From assembly GCF_900102695.1 (NCBI RefSeq), contig NZ_FMVW01000002.1, positions 1 through 64,000 on the forward strand: DNA of 64,000 nt. The letters are read 5' to 3'. The position numbers and the translations under genes were made by a program. A model generated the notes under the pieces. The model ran no database searches and was not told where the DNA came from. It saw only the letters and a list, made by a program, of their open reading frames with translations. Of this stretch, positions 16,852 through 26,972 are shown piece after piece. The first letter of the stretch is position 1; every line of letters begins with the position of its first letter. The DNA comes from Afifella marina DSM 2698. Lineage in GTDB: Bacteria; Pseudomonadota; Alphaproteobacteria; Rhizobiales; Afifellaceae.

Positions 16852-19611
16852 TTATGACGGGATCAGCCGCGGGCGCTGCGATCCAACAGACGCTTCCGCC
16901 TCTTCTTCTGAGGCGGGGGCCTCGAGATGAATGACGACATGGCGCAGGCCGTCGGCTTCGGGGCTCGAGACGGCCACGAAGCCAAGTTCCCGGCACATCG
17001 ACAGCATCGTGTGGTTTTCCGGCAGGATGACGCCGTAAAGCCGTTCGATGCCATCGGCCGCCGCATATTCGATGATCTGTTTCATCAACAGCCAGCCGAT
17101 GCCGCGGCCCTTCATGTCGCTTCGGACGGTCACCGCATATTCGGCCTCGACATGGTCGGGGTCGGCGGCAAGTCGTGAGACGCCGAGAAGCTCGCCCGAT
17201 TCCGGATCGAGCGCGACGAAGGCCATGTCGCGCGCATAGTCGATCTGGGTCAGACGTGCGACCATCTCCTCCGGCAGGGTCTTGAGCGGCGCGAGGAAGC
17301 GCATGCGGATGTCTTCGGGCGACAATCTGCCAAGAAATTCCGGGTAGAGATGCACGTCCGTCGGCATCAGCGGCCGCAGGATCACGCTGGCGCCGCTGGC
17401 GAGGTCGGCGGTGCTGTCCCAGCCGCTCGGATAAGGCCTGATCGCCATGTCGCGGTTCGGCCCGGATTTGTGCACCTGCTTCGGATCGAAGGCGACGCGC
17501 GCATCGAGCGCCACCACCCCGTCGCTCGAGGCGAGAAGCGGGTTGATATCGAGCGAGGTGATCGACGGCAGGTCGACCGCCATCTGCGAGAGGCGGATGA
17601 GGCTCAGCTCCAGCGCGTTCATGTCGGCGGGAGGAATGTCCCGGTAGCCGTCGAGAAGGCGCGAGATGCGGGTCTGCTCGATGAGGTCGCGGGCCAGGTT
17701 GCGATCGAGAGGCGGCAGACCCGTGGCGCTGTCGGCGATGACTTCGACTGCCGTGCCGCCGGCCCCGAAGACAATCGTCGGGCCAAACAACGGATCGTTG
17801 CCGATGCCGACGATCAGCTCATGGGCCGCAGTGCGCCGGATCATCGGCTGCACGGTGAAGCCTTCGATATGCGCGTCGGGCCGGCTGCGCTCCACCCGCT
17901 TGGTGATGATACGCACGGCGTTGACGGCTTCTTCGGGCGTCGAAAGGTTGAGGACGACGCCGCCGACATCGGATTTGTGCGTGATCTCCGCAGACAGGAG
18001 CTTCACGACGACCGCCTTGTGGTCGCGCAGGAGCTCGCGTGAGGTCTCTTCGACCTCTTCGATCGTGCGGGCGATCACCGTTTTGACGATCGGAATGCCG
18101 AAGGCTGCGAGAACCTCCTTCGCCTCCGGCTCCGTCAGGACGCTGCGTCCTTCTTCGGCCGCCTTCACCATGACGGCACGGGCGCGCTCGGCATCCCAGG
18201 TGAAATCCTCGGGCAGGCTCGGCGGCGTGCGCATCAACAGGGCCTGAGCCTTGTGCCAGTCGGTCAGGTAACCGACGCTGCGGATCGCATCCGAGGGGCT
18301 GAGGAAGGTCGCGACACCTGCTGCCCGCAGCCTCTCGCGTGCCTTCATCACCGTCTCTCCGCCGAGCCAGCAGGTCAGAACCGGCTTCGGGTAGGGATGG
18401 CGGGCACGGTCGGCTTTGACGGTCGAGATGACGGCTTCGGCCGCGCCGTCGGCGGAGGAAAGCGCCGTCGGGCAATTGAGCACGAGAAGCGCATCGACGT
18501 TCGGATCGGCGAGTGCCGCTTCCGTCGCTGCCACGTAGCGCTCAGGCGGGGCGTCGCCGATCAGATCCATCGGGTTGGTGCGCGACCAGGTCGGCGGCAT
18601 CACCTTGTCGAGTTCTTCGATCGTCTCCGGGGACAATTCGGCAAGCACGCCACCCTCATCCATCAGCTGGTCGACGGCGAGCACGCCGACGCCACCGCCA
18701 TTGGTGACGATGGCGACGCGCCGGCTCTTGGTCGGCTTGAGGCGCGTCAGCGTTTCGGCAGCGTCGAAGAGCTGTTCGATCTGCCCGACCCGCAGAAGAC
18801 CGGCGCGCCGGAAGGCGGCGTCGGCAACCGCATCGGCGCCAGAGATCGCCCCGGTATGGGTGAGGGCGGCCTTGGCGGCGGCCGCGTGGCGGCCGGCCTT
18901 GACGACGACGATCGGCTTGGCGCGCGAGGCGGCGCGGGCGGCGGACATGAATTTCCGTCCGTGCGGGACGGTCTCCAGATACATCAGGATCGCGGTCGTA
19001 TCGCGGTCCGTCGCGAGCTGGTTGAGGCAGTCGCCGACATCGACGTCGCCCATATTGCCGAGCGTGATGATCTTAGAGAAGCCGATGGCATGATTGCCCG
19101 CCCAGTCGATGATGGAAGAGGCGATGGCGCCGGATTGCGACAACAGAGCAAGGCGGCCGGGACGGGGCGAAATGTGGGAGAAGCTGGCGTTGAGCCCGAT
19201 ATGCGGCAGGAAGATGCCGAAGCAGTTCGGGCCGATGATGCGCAGCGTGTAAGGCCGGGCCGCATCGAGCATGGCCTGCATCAGGCCGTTGCCTTCCTCG
19301 ATGCCGGCCGTCAGCACGACGGCGGCGCGGGTGCCTTTTTCTCCGAGTTCTCCGATCAAGCCGGGCACGGCCTCCGGCGGCGTGGCGATGATGGCGAGAT
19401 CGGGTGCGTCGGGCAGATCCTTGATCGAGGGGAAGCAGCGTTCGCCGTCGATCGAGGGATATTTTGGATTGACGGTCCAGATCGGGCCCTTGAAGCCAGC
19501 GCTGTGGAGATTGGCGAGCACTTTGGCCCCGACGGAGCCGGGGCGGGGCGTTGCACCGATAAGAGCTACGGAAGTCGGTGCGAAGGCCTTGTCCAGGTTG
19601 CGGATGGTCAT
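16852..19611 (-). CDS. pat: Pat-like fusion: NDP-forming acyl-CoA ligase domains plus GNAT acetyltransferase
   Basis: 919 aa. Residues about 1-460 form the CoA-binding and succinyl-CoA-ligase-like domains (VALIGATPRPGSVGAKV, GPNCFGI, LLSQSGAIASSI, ALTHTGAISGADAV). About 480-700 is an ATP-grasp domain (KLLSAEITHKSDVGGVVLNL, IVFGAGGTAVEV). About 740-905 is a GNAT domain with the acetyl-CoA motif RSDMKGRGIGWLLMK. This architecture is that of Pat/PatZ protein lysine acetyltransferases, which acetylate and switch off acyl-CoA synthetases, as shown for Rhodopseudomonas palustris. A catalytically active ADP-forming acetyl-CoA synthetase with a GNAT tail is the alternative. It is divergent from the alcohol dehydrogenase gene (137 bases). 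Confidence 0.85.
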   Translation of the reverse strand: MTIRNLDKAFAPTSVALIGATPRPGSVGAKVLANLHSAGFKGPIWTVNPKYPSIDGERCFPSIKDLPDAPDLAIIATPPEAVPGLIGELGEKGTRAAVVLTAGIEEGNGLMQAMLDAARPYTLRIIGPNCFGIFLPHIGLNASFSHISPRPGRLALLSQSGAIASSIIDWAGNHAIGFSKIITLGNMGDVDVGDCLNQLATDRDTTAILMYLETVPHGRKFMSAARAASRAKPIVVVKAGRHAAAAKAALTHTGAISGADAVADAAFRRAGLLRVGQIEQLFDAAETLTRLKPTKSRRVAIVTNGGGVGVLAVDQLMDEGGVLAELSPETIEELDKVMPPTWSRTNPMDLIGDAPPERYVAATEAALADPNVDALLVLNCPTALSSADGAAEAVISTVKADRARHPYPKPVLTCWLGGETVMKARERLRAAGVATFLSPSDAIRSVGYLTDWHKAQALLMRTPPSLPEDFTWDAERARAVMVKAAEEGRSVLTEPEAKEVLAAFGIPIVKTVIARTIEEVEETSRELLRDHKAVVVKLLSAEITHKSDVGGVVLNLSTPEEAVNAVRIITKRVERSRPDAHIEGFTVQPMIRRTAAHELIVGIGNDPLFGPTIVFGAGGTAVEVIADSATGLPPLDRNLARDLIEQTRISRLLDGYRDIPPADMNALELSLIRLSQMAVDLPSITSLDINPLLASSDGVVALDARVAFDPKQVHKSGPNRDMAIRPYPSGWDSTADLASGASVILRPLMPTDVHLYPEFLGRLSPEDIRMRFLAPLKTLPEEMVARLTQIDYARDMAFVALDPESGELLGVSRLAADPDHVEAEYAVTVRSDMKGRGIGWLLMKQIIEYAAADGIERLYGVILPENHTMLSMCRELGFVAVSSPEADGLRHVVIHLEAPASEEEAEASVGSQRPRLIPS

Positions 19612-19748
19612 GGAAATGTTCCTTGCGGATGCGCTGCCGTTCTATGCTCCTAACGAGGCGCGGCTTTGACCGGCGTCAAGCCAGAGAGTGGCAACAACGT
19701 GAAATTTACCGCGGTGCAGCATTTTCCACCGGATGGCGGAGGGTGATC

Positions 19749-20744
19749 ATGACGGCGACGATGCGCGCGATGGTTCTTGAGCGCCCTGGCGCTCCTCTCC
19801 TTTTAAGGGAACTTGCCCGCCCAAGGCCAGGACCCGGCGAGGTGCTGATTGCGATTTCCGCCTGCGGGGTGTGCCGAACCGATCTGCATGTGGTCGATGG
19901 GGAGCTCCAAAACCCCAAACTACCGCTCATTCCTGGTCACGAAATCGTTGGCCGTGTGGCGGCGTGCGGCGGGAGTGTCAGCGGATTCAAAGAGGGCGAT
20001 CGCGTCGGCGTCCCCTGGCTCGGCCACACCTGCGGGACTTGCGTTTATTGCCGTTCGCGGCAGGAAAACCTCTGCGACCGGCCGGGCTTCACCGGCTACA
20101 CGATCGATGGCGGTTATGCCGAGTTCTGCGTGGCCGATGCACATTTCGTCTTCCCTCTCGGCGAGAGGGGAGCGGATGCGGAGATGGCGCCGCTTCTATG
20201 CGCCGGCCTCATCGGTCATCGCTGCCTCAGGATGGCGGGAGAGGCCGAACGTCTCGGCCTATATGGCTTCGGCGCGGCCGCGCATATCGTGGCGCAGGTG
20301 GCCCGTCATCAGGGGCGCTCGGTCTATGCCTTCACCCGGCGGGGGGATCTCAAGGCGCAGGCCTTTGCGCGCGAGCTCGGCGCCGTTTGGGCCGGTGAGT
20401 CCTCCGACCGGCCGCCGGACGAACTCGATGCGGCCATCATCTTCGCCCCAGTGGGCGCGCTCGTTCCCGCAGCCTTGAAGGCGGTGAAGAAAGGCGGGGT
20501 CGTCGTCTGCGGCGGCATCCATATGAGCGACATTCCGGGCTTTCCCTACGAGCTCTTGTGGGGCGAGCGTGTCGTCCGCTCGGTCGCCAATCTCACACGC
20601 GCCGACGGCGAGGAATTCCTGGCGCTGGCGCCCAAGGTGCCGGTGCAGACGACGACGGTCTCCTATCCCCTGGACAGAGCCAATGAAGCTCTTGCCGATT
20701 TGCGCTCGGGGGCGCTCACCGGCGCTGCCGTCCTGATCCCTTGA
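19749..20744 (+). CDS. Zinc-dependent alcohol dehydrogenase
   Basis: 331 aa from the ATG at 19749, after GGAGGG. MDR family: catalytic zinc ligands in CGVCRTDLHVVDGE and PGHEIVG (Cys, His, Glu), structural zinc cysteines in CGTCVYCRSRQENLC, and a coenzyme-binding region LGLYGFGAAAHIVAQVA. The closest pattern is the AdhA/YjgB-like group that reduces or oxidises aldehydes and alcohols. The glycine motif GFGAAAH is a variant of GxGxxG. The stop lies 6 bases from the convergent kinase-fusion stop. Substrate unknown. Confidence 0.88.
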   Translation: MTATMRAMVLERPGAPLLLRELARPRPGPGEVLIAISACGVCRTDLHVVDGELQNPKLPLIPGHEIVGRVAACGGSVSGFKEGDRVGVPWLGHTCGTCVYCRSRQENLCDRPGFTGYTIDGGYAEFCVADAHFVFPLGERGADAEMAPLLCAGLIGHRCLRMAGEAERLGLYGFGAAAHIVAQVARHQGRSVYAFTRRGDLKAQAFARELGAVWAGESSDRPPDELDAAIIFAPVGALVPAALKAVKKGGVVVCGGIHMSDIPGFPYELLWGERVVRSVANLTRADGEEFLALAPKVPVQTTTVSYPLDRANEALADLRSGALTGAAVLIP

Positions 20745-20750
20745 GCGGCG

Positions 20751-22322
20751 TTATCGATCGGAGGAAAAGCCGAGGGTTTTCAGGGCTCGGGCAACGGAAT
20801 CATCCACGCTTCCCGTTACGGTGATGTGCGGCCAGGCGATCTCGCCGATCTTGTAGCCCGTCTGGCGGCGGACGATTTCGGCCGTGGCGTCGGATGCGTC
20901 GTTGCTGCGATGGCGGACGCGGTCGATCAGGGTCTCGATGGGTGCCTCGAGCCAAAGGCCCACGAAATCGGCGCCATTTTCCCGGGCGACGATCTCCACC
21001 TGTCGCCGCTCCTCCGGTGTCGCGTGGACGGCATCGACGATGACGCTCGCTCCGGCCTTCAAGGCACGCTCCGCCTTGTGCCAGAGCGTGTCGAAGACAC
21101 GGGCGGTGAAATCCGACGCATACGCGCTGTCCGGCAGACGTTCCGTCTCGCCCACGCCGGCGAGGCGCTTGCGCTCGATATCGCTTCGAAGATGCACCGC
21201 GCCCGGCGCGCGGCCGAATTGCGGCGCGATACGCGCGGCAAGCGTCGTCTTGCCGGAGCCTGAAAGACCGCCGATCGCCACGAGGCGCTGCCGTACCGGC
21301 TGAAGGAACGCTTCTGCGGCAGCAAAATACCGGCGGGCTTCGGCTGCCTTTGCCGTTTTTTCCTCCCCGTCGAGGTGAGGAAGCGCGGCGGCGATGACCT
21401 TGGAGCGGATGGTGGCACGGATGGAGAGAAACAAGGGCAGGGCCGCGAGCCCGTCGATCTCGGACGCATCGCTGCCCCACAGATAGCGGTTCATGACGAT
21501 GTTCGCTTCGCGGTGGAGGCCGCGCTCCCACAAATCCATGAGGAGGAAGGCGAGGTCGTAGAGGACGTCGCCTGTTGCGATCGCTTCGTCGAATTCGACC
21601 GCGTCGAAGATCGTCGGCTTGTCCGCAATCAGGACAATGTTGCGCAGATGCAGATCGCCGTGACAGCGGCGCACGAAGCCGGCCTCTCCGCGTGCCTGGA
21701 GGAGTGGCGTGAGCGCGGCGAGAGCCATTTTCGAGGCCTCGGTCAGAGCGGCGGCGCGGTCCTGCGGATAGAGCCCGGGATTTTCGGCATAGGCCTCGCT
21801 GTTCTGCTCGAGATAGGAGGCGAGGGAGGCGATCGCCGGACCGGTGTCGCGCCTGGGCGCGCGCTGATGGGCGGCGAGGATTTCTTTGACGAGAGACTTC
21901 AACAGCTCCTGGGGAAGTCCCTCCTTTTCGGCGACGAGATCGAGGGTCTTCGTCTCGTCGAAGCGGCGCATATGGACCGCCCATTCGATGGGCTCACTGT
22001 CGCCTCCGAGCGTCAGCTCGTCGCCATCACGGGTGATCGCCACGATGCCGAGATAGATGTCCGGTGCGGCTTCCTTGTTGACGGCGATTTCCCGCTCGCA
22101 GGCGGTCTTGCGCAATGCGAGCGTGGAGTAATCCATGAAGGGGAATTTGACGGCGCGCTTCAGCTTGTAGACGTCGTCGCCGGCAAGGAAAACGACCGCG
22201 CCATGCGTGTCGATGCGCTTGATTTCGTTTTCAAGGCCGTGGGTCGCGGGATCGGCAAGGAAGGCGAAGACGGCGCTTTGGTCTTCCACGACATGTGCCG
22301 GCAAGTCGCTGTTCTTGTTCAT
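20751..22322 (-). CDS. Aminoglycoside-phosphotransferase-like domain fused to AAA/kinase domain
   Basis: 523 aa from the ATG at 22322. The N-terminal half resembles an APH-type kinase with CHGDLHLRNIVL (catalytic loop) and DAVEFDEAIATGDVLYDLAF. The C-terminal half has a P-loop GGLSGSGKTTLAARIA and a zeta-toxin/gluconokinase-like nucleotide kinase pattern (HLRSDIERKRL, VIVDAVHATPEERR). This fusion is widespread in proteobacteria and uncharacterised; the phosphorylated target is unknown. It is divergent from the aldo-keto reductase (259 bases with nothing recognisable). Confidence 0.8.
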   Translation of the reverse strand: MNKNSDLPAHVVEDQSAVFAFLADPATHGLENEIKRIDTHGAVVFLAGDDVYKLKRAVKFPFMDYSTLALRKTACEREIAVNKEAAPDIYLGIVAITRDGDELTLGGDSEPIEWAVHMRRFDETKTLDLVAEKEGLPQELLKSLVKEILAAHQRAPRRDTGPAIASLASYLEQNSEAYAENPGLYPQDRAAALTEASKMALAALTPLLQARGEAGFVRRCHGDLHLRNIVLIADKPTIFDAVEFDEAIATGDVLYDLAFLLMDLWERGLHREANIVMNRYLWGSDASEIDGLAALPLFLSIRATIRSKVIAAALPHLDGEEKTAKAAEARRYFAAAEAFLQPVRQRLVAIGGLSGSGKTTLAARIAPQFGRAPGAVHLRSDIERKRLAGVGETERLPDSAYASDFTARVFDTLWHKAERALKAGASVIVDAVHATPEERRQVEIVARENGADFVGLWLEAPIETLIDRVRHRSNDASDATAEIVRRQTGYKIGEIAWPHITVTGSVDDSVARALKTLGFSSDR

Positions 22323-22581
22323 TCCGTTCCCGCTCTTTGCGTTCCAGCCGGCGCAGCCCGTCAGGCGCCGATCATCCCGGCCCCTCATATCGCGGGGCTT
22401 TCGCAGGGTCATCCTTTTCGCGTCTCAATTTCGTAAGGAAGCTATGGCCGCGCCTTGGACGTGCTGCGGGTGTTGTCCGCTCCGACCATGCGCTATGTCC
22501 TTCACGACGATCGCGACGGGGCTCCAAGCCGAAGAGGTTTTTCAGGGGCCCGCGTCGACTGGAGACACGAGGGGAGAGGTG

Positions 22582-23619
22582 ATGACGAGCGCAAGCTACC
22601 GGCCCGCGCCGAACCGCTACGAAGACATGACATATAACCGCTGCGGCAAGAGCGGGCTTCTTTTGCCGGCCCTGTCGCTCGGCCTTTGGCACAATTTTGG
22701 TGAAGACGCGCGCGAGGACGTGGCGCGGGCGATCTGCCGGACGGCCTTCGATCAGGGCATCACCCATTTCGACCTCGCCAACAATTACGGCCCGCCGCCG
22801 GGTGCTGCGGAAGTGTTCTTCGGGCGGATGCTGAAAAGCGATTTCGCTGCGCACCGCCACGAGCTCGTCATCTCCACAAAGGCGGGCTACCGCATGTGGC
22901 CGGGGCCCTATGGCGAATGGGGAAGCCGCAAATACCTTCTGTCGAGCCTCGATCAGAGCCTGAAGCGCCTCGGGCTCGACTATGTCGATATCTTCTACTC
23001 GCACCGTTTCGATCCGGAAACGCCACTCGAGGAAACGATGGGAGCGCTCGCCTCGGCCGTGCAGCAGGGCAAGGCGCTTTATGTCGGGCTGTCTTCTTAC
23101 AATTCGGAGCGCACGCGCGAGGCGGTCGCGATCCTGCGCGAGATGCGCGTGCCCTGCCTCATCCATCAGCCGAGCTACTCGCTCATCAACCGCTGGATCG
23201 AGGAGGACGGTCTTCTCGACACGCTGCAGGGCGAGGGCATGGGTACGATCGTCTTCTCGCCGCTCGCCCAGGGCATGCTGACCAACAAATATCTCGGCGG
23301 CGTGCCGAAGGAGAGCCGTGCCGCACAAGACAAGACCCTCTCTTCCGACTTCTTGAGCGACGACAATCTGAGTCGTATCCGCGGCCTCAACGAGATCGCC
23401 CAGCGTCGCGGCCAGAGCCTGGCGCAGATGGCGATCTCCTGGGTTTTGCGCGACCCGCGGGTGACGACGGCGCTGATCGGCGCGAGCCGGCCCGAACAGG
23501 TGAGCGAGCTCGTCGACGCGCTCGAAAAACGCAAATTCTCACAGCAGGAGCTCGCCGACATCGACCGCTATGCCGTCGAAGGCGGGGTCAATCTTTGGGC
23601 GCGCTCGGCGGAGAGGTGA
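22582..23619 (+). CDS. Aldo/keto reductase, YghZ/MgrA-like
   Basis: 345 aa from the ATG at 22582, after GGGGAGAGG; the frame extends upstream without family similarity. It is a TIM-barrel AKR with the catalytic Asp and Tyr in HFDLANNYGPPPGAAE, the Lys in ISTKAGY and the His in FYSHRFD. The internal WPGPYGEWGSRKYLLSSLDQSLKRL matches L-glyceraldehyde-3-phosphate reductase YghZ. Likely an NADPH-dependent reductase of aldehydes. It is convergent with the D-lyxose isomerase gene, so it may be part of the same sugar metabolism, but this is inference. Confidence 0.87.
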   Translation: MTSASYRPAPNRYEDMTYNRCGKSGLLLPALSLGLWHNFGEDAREDVARAICRTAFDQGITHFDLANNYGPPPGAAEVFFGRMLKSDFAAHRHELVISTKAGYRMWPGPYGEWGSRKYLLSSLDQSLKRLGLDYVDIFYSHRFDPETPLEETMGALASAVQQGKALYVGLSSYNSERTREAVAILREMRVPCLIHQPSYSLINRWIEEDGLLDTLQGEGMGTIVFSPLAQGMLTNKYLGGVPKESRAAQDKTLSSDFLSDDNLSRIRGLNEIAQRRGQSLAQMAISWVLRDPRVTTALIGASRPEQVSELVDALEKRKFSQQELADIDRYAVEGGVNLWARSAER

Positions 23620-23629
23620 GCGGCCGCGC

Positions 23630-24346
23630 TTACGAGCCGGCGACCGCCCGGCCCGAGGCGTTTTCCAGCCAGGCCGGATAATCGGAGACGAGGAGGTGCA
23701 ACGGCTCCTCGTCCTCCTCGATCGTTGAAAAGCGGCTGACGGGATCGCGAAAAATATTGTCCGTCAGGTCGTCGTTGACGGTCGAGACTTCGCCGATGAG
23801 CGTGTCTTTGCCTTCCGCCCAGAAGGCGTGCCACATGCCTGGCCGCAAGGTGACGCTTTCTCCCGGTTGCAGCAGCAATGTGCCGCCCGCCGGCAGGCGT
23901 CGCCAGAGCCCGTCGGTGGCGACCAGCACTTCGGCTTCCTGGTCGATGTCGCCGTCCGGATCGGAGGCAAACAGCTCGAGTGCCAGTGTGCCGCCGCCGC
24001 GGTTGATGATGTCTTCCGCCTTGATCACGTGGCGATGCATCGGAGAGATCTGATCGCGCCGCGAGATCATGATCTTTTCCGCATAGAGCATGCCGCGGCC
24101 GCGGGCGAGATCGGCCGTATCGCCGTTTCTGACGGTGAAGAGGAAAAGCCCGAGCTTGTCGAAATCGCCACCGCCGTAATCGGTGATGTCCCAGCCGAGG
24201 CGGCCGGAGACGACGCCTTCGATCTCGCTCAGCCGCGCCTGCATTTCCTTCGGGCGCCAATAGGCAAAGGGCGGAAGCAGAAAGCCGAAAGAGCGGATGA
24301 ATTCGTCCGACTGCCTGATGATGGCGTTGATGTCTGAGCGTCGCAT
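23630..24346 (-). CDS. D-lyxose/D-mannose isomerase-family sugar isomerase
   Basis: 238 aa. It matches the cupin-fold D-lyxose isomerase family: the early FLLPPFAYWRPKEMQAR, the metal-binding MHRHVIKAEDIINRGGG (two His and a Glu) and the late LRPGMWHAFWAEGKDTLIGEVSTVNDDLTDN (His and Glu). Such enzymes convert D-lyxose to D-xylulose or D-mannose to D-fructose, using Mn. It follows the lacI-type regulator gene after 30 bases on the same strand, so the two are probably cotranscribed. This ties it to the divergent sugar ABC transporter. Confidence 0.85.
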   Translation of the reverse strand: MRRSDINAIIRQSDEFIRSFGFLLPPFAYWRPKEMQARLSEIEGVVSGRLGWDITDYGGGDFDKLGLFLFTVRNGDTADLARGRGMLYAEKIMISRRDQISPMHRHVIKAEDIINRGGGTLALELFASDPDGDIDQEAEVLVATDGLWRRLPAGGTLLLQPGESVTLRPGMWHAFWAEGKDTLIGEVSTVNDDLTDNIFRDPVSRFSTIEEDEEPLHLLVSDYPAWLENASGRAVAGS

Positions 24347-24376
24347 GGGTGCCTCTGAGGAGTGCTTAGGCTTTGA

Positions 24377-25459
24377 TCAAAGGGTGTGCTTTCCGGCACA
24401 GGGCCGGCCGGTGCGCTGGCGGAAGCCCGGAGTGGCAAGCGAGGTGAGGGTGTCCACCGGCGCGCCGCGCATGCGTGCGAGCAGGAAGCTCGCAAGCTCC
24501 TTGCCGGCGAGGACCAGGTCTTCGCAAAAGGAATCGATTGGCGGCCAGACGTTGTCGAGGAGATCCGAGGTTTCCTTGGCGACCACATCGACGTCGCGCC
24601 CGACGACGCGGCCGGCGTCGTTAAGGCCCGCCATCAGTGCAACCGAGCGGGTTTCGCTGGCGCAGATGAAGCCGTCGAAGGGGTTTTCCGCCTCGCCAAG
24701 CCGCATTGCCGCCTTGCGGAACGCCTGCGACCTTGAATCGAGATCGAGCCCCGGCATCAGGTCATGCTGGACCCGGGCGCGGTCTGCCGCTTCCCGGAAG
24801 CCTTTCAGCATGAACTCCGCATAGGTGAATTCCGGGCGTGGCGTGACGAGCGCAAGCCGCTTGCGGCCGCGCGCGACGAGGTGCTCCACGGCGAGCCGTG
24901 CAAAAGTCTCGTTGTCGAAATCATGGAAGGGATGCGGATGGCCGAGCCGAGTCCTGCCGTGCGTGACGAAAGGCATGCCGCGCTCCAAAAGGAGCTTCAC
25001 GCGCGGATCCTGCGGCCGCGTATGGGTGAAGATCACGCCATCTGCGGCTGCCGTCTCCGCGATATAGGTGATCGGCTCCATCGGGTCGCTGCCCATCACC
25101 TGTGGAAAGACGACGAGATGGTAGGGCGTGTCGCGCAAAATCTCCGAAATGCCGAAGATCATGCGGCGAGCGAACTCGGCGATCGCGTCGCTTTGATCGA
25201 GGACGAGAGCGATGACGAGGGTCTTGCCGGTGCGCAGACGGATCCCTGCCCGGTCGGGTCTGTAGCCGATCTCCTCAGCCAGAGCGCGCACTCTGGCCTT
25301 GGTCTCAACCGAAAGTTCCGGGGCATCCTTCAAGGCGCGCGAGACCGTCGTGACACCAAGCCCTGTCAGCTCCGCCAAAGTGCGCAAAGTGGGGCGCGCA
25401 AAGCTGTCTTGTTTCTTGTTATCGCTGATCTTTCGGAACTCGGGCCGCTTTGGCGGCAT
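24377..25459 (-). CDS. LacI-family transcriptional regulator
   Basis: 360 aa from the ATG at 25459. An N-terminal arm of about 22 residues precedes the helix-turn-helix TLRTLAELTGLGVTTVSRAL and hinge VRALAEEIGYRPDRAG. The periplasmic-binding-protein-like sensor domain follows (ICASETRSVALMAGLNDAGR, DVVAKETSDLL). It probably senses the sugar imported by the divergent transporter and represses both directions from the palindrome at 25542-25559. Its frame upstream of 25459 runs into the intergenic region and is not coding. Confidence 0.92.
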   Translation of the reverse strand: MPPKRPEFRKISDNKKQDSFARPTLRTLAELTGLGVTTVSRALKDAPELSVETKARVRALAEEIGYRPDRAGIRLRTGKTLVIALVLDQSDAIAEFARRMIFGISEILRDTPYHLVVFPQVMGSDPMEPITYIAETAAADGVIFTHTRPQDPRVKLLLERGMPFVTHGRTRLGHPHPFHDFDNETFARLAVEHLVARGRKRLALVTPRPEFTYAEFMLKGFREAADRARVQHDLMPGLDLDSRSQAFRKAAMRLGEAENPFDGFICASETRSVALMAGLNDAGRVVGRDVDVVAKETSDLLDNVWPPIDSFCEDLVLAGKELASFLLARMRGAPVDTLTSLATPGFRQRTGRPCAGKHTL

Positions 25460-25541
25460 GTCTTCGCCTCCTGATGGGGGTGGCATCCTATGCCGCGCAT
25501 TCCCGCTTCTGCAAACGGCTTGTAGCGTTTGACTTGCGGCG

Positions 25542-25559
25542 ATCTGTAACGTTACAGAT
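25542..25559. promoter_or_regulatory. LacI-type operator, 18-base perfect palindrome
   Basis: ATCTGTAACGTTACAGAT is fully self-complementary with the central CG typical of LacI-family operators. It lies 83 bases before the regulator start and 79 bases before the binding-protein start, midway in the divergent region. Binding by the adjacent LacI protein is inference from position. Confidence 0.8.
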
Positions 25560-25637
25560 TGGACTACCGCCGCGGTCGGTTCGAGCAATCGGCCGGAAGC
25601 CACACGACGGTGGATTATTCGGGAGGTTTTCCAACTC

Positions 25638-26900
25638 ATGTACAAGAAATTCGTATCGACGTTCGCTGGCCTTGCCACTGGCGCGGCGTTGTTTGTCGGA
25701 AGTGCCGCAGCTCAAGAGACCGTGGAAGTGCTGCATTGGTGGACCGCCGGCGGTGAAGCTGCAGCGCTCAACGTTCTGAAGAAACAGCTCGAAGAGGAAG
25801 GCGTCACCTGGGAAGACATGCCGGTGGCCGGTGGCTCGGGCGTCCAGGCGATGACTGTGCTGCGCTCTCGCGTCACTTCGGGCAATGCGCCGACCGCCGT
25901 GCAGATGCTTGGCTACGACATCACCGAATGGGCCGACCAGGGCGTGGTCGCGGACCTTTCCGATCTTGCGTCGAAGGAGAACTGGGACAACGTCGTTCCG
26001 ACTGCTCTGCAGAAATTCTCCAAGAACAGCGAAGGCCAGTGGATCGCCGCCCCGGTCGACGTGCATTCGACGAACTGGATGTGGGCCAACAAGAAGATCT
26101 TCGACGAAGTCGGCGTCGAAGGCGACATCAAGGACTGGGATCAGCTGATCGAGGTTCTCGATAAGATCAAGGAAGCCGGCTACACGCCGGTGGCTTATGG
26201 CGGTCAGCCCTGGCAGGACGCGACCGTGTTTGAGGCCGTCGTGCTCGCCACCGGCGGTCCGGACTTCTACAAGAAGGCGCTCAACGATTTCGACGAAGAG
26301 ACGCTCGGCTCCGATACGATGAAGCAGGTCTTCGACCGGATGACGAAGCTTCACGACTATGTCGATCCGAACTTCTCCGGTCGCGACTGGAACCTCGCCA
26401 CCGCCATGGTCATCAACGGCAAGGCCGCGGTGCAGTTCATGGGCGACTGGGCGAAGGGCGAGTTCCTGCGCGCCGACATGAAGCCGGGCGAGGACTTTGT
26501 CTGCCAGCGCTTCCCGGGAACGGAAGGCTCGGTTCTCTTCAATTCCGACCAGTTCGTGATGTTCAAGGTGGGCGAAGACAAGCGCGACGCGCAGCTGAAG
26601 CTCGCTTCCGCCGTCATGTCGCCGGAATTCCAGATCGCCTTCAACAAGGTGAAGGGCTCCGTGCCGGCGCGCACCGACGTCGCACCCGACGAGTTCGATG
26701 CCTGCGCTCAGAAAGGCATGAAGCAGCTCGCCGAGGCGAATGAGAACAACCATCTCTATGGTTCGCTCGCACATGGCTACGGCGCGCCGTCGGCCGTGAA
26801 GAATGCCGTCTTCGACGTCGTCACGGCGCATTTCAACGGCGAGTACACGTCCGAGGAGGCCGTTCAGGCTCTCGTCGACGCCGTTGCGTCGGCCCGCTGA
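25638..26900 (+). CDS. Sugar ABC transporter substrate-binding protein (family 1)
   Basis: 420 aa with a Sec signal peptide ([20 protein letters not shown], cut after AAA). The mature part starts [20 protein letters not shown] and contains [31 protein letters not shown] and [10 protein letters not shown]. This is the pattern of the glucose/mannose-binding proteins of Thermus and rhizobia. Periplasmic receptor for the two permeases and ATPase downstream. A strong hairpin after its stop would keep it more abundant than the membrane parts. With the D-lyxose/mannose isomerase across the operator, an aldose such as lyxose, mannose or glucose is the likely cargo. Confidence 0.93.
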   Translation: MYKKFVSTFAGLATGAALFVGSAAAQETVEVLHWWTAGGEAAALNVLKKQLEEEGVTWEDMPVAGGSGVQAMTVLRSRVTSGNAPTAVQMLGYDITEWADQGVVADLSDLASKENWDNVVPTALQKFSKNSEGQWIAAPVDVHSTNWMWANKKIFDEVGVEGDIKDWDQLIEVLDKIKEAGYTPVAYGGQPWQDATVFEAVVLATGGPDFYKKALNDFDEETLGSDTMKQVFDRMTKLHDYVDPNFSGRDWNLATAMVINGKAAVQFMGDWAKGEFLRADMKPGEDFVCQRFPGTEGSVLFNSDQFVMFKVGEDKRDAQLKLASAVMSPEFQIAFNKVKGSVPARTDVAPDEFDACAQKGMKQLAEANENNHLYGSLAHGYGAPSAVKNAVFDVVTAHFNGEYTSEEAVQALVDAVASAR

Positions 26901-26916
26901 CGCTTCTGATGATCTC

Positions 26917-26942
26917 ACCCCGGCCGCCTCAGGCCGGGGTTT
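26917..26942 (+). terminator. Intercistronic terminator after the sugar-binding protein gene
   Basis: CCCCGGCC pairs with GGCCGGGG around the loop GCCTCA, followed by TTT. It lies 17 bases after the stop and 31 bases before the first permease start, so it is probably leaky and sets the ratio of receptor to permease. Confidence 0.7.
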
Positions 26943-26972
26943 CCCATCATCTTCAGCGTTGAGGGCGCCCCA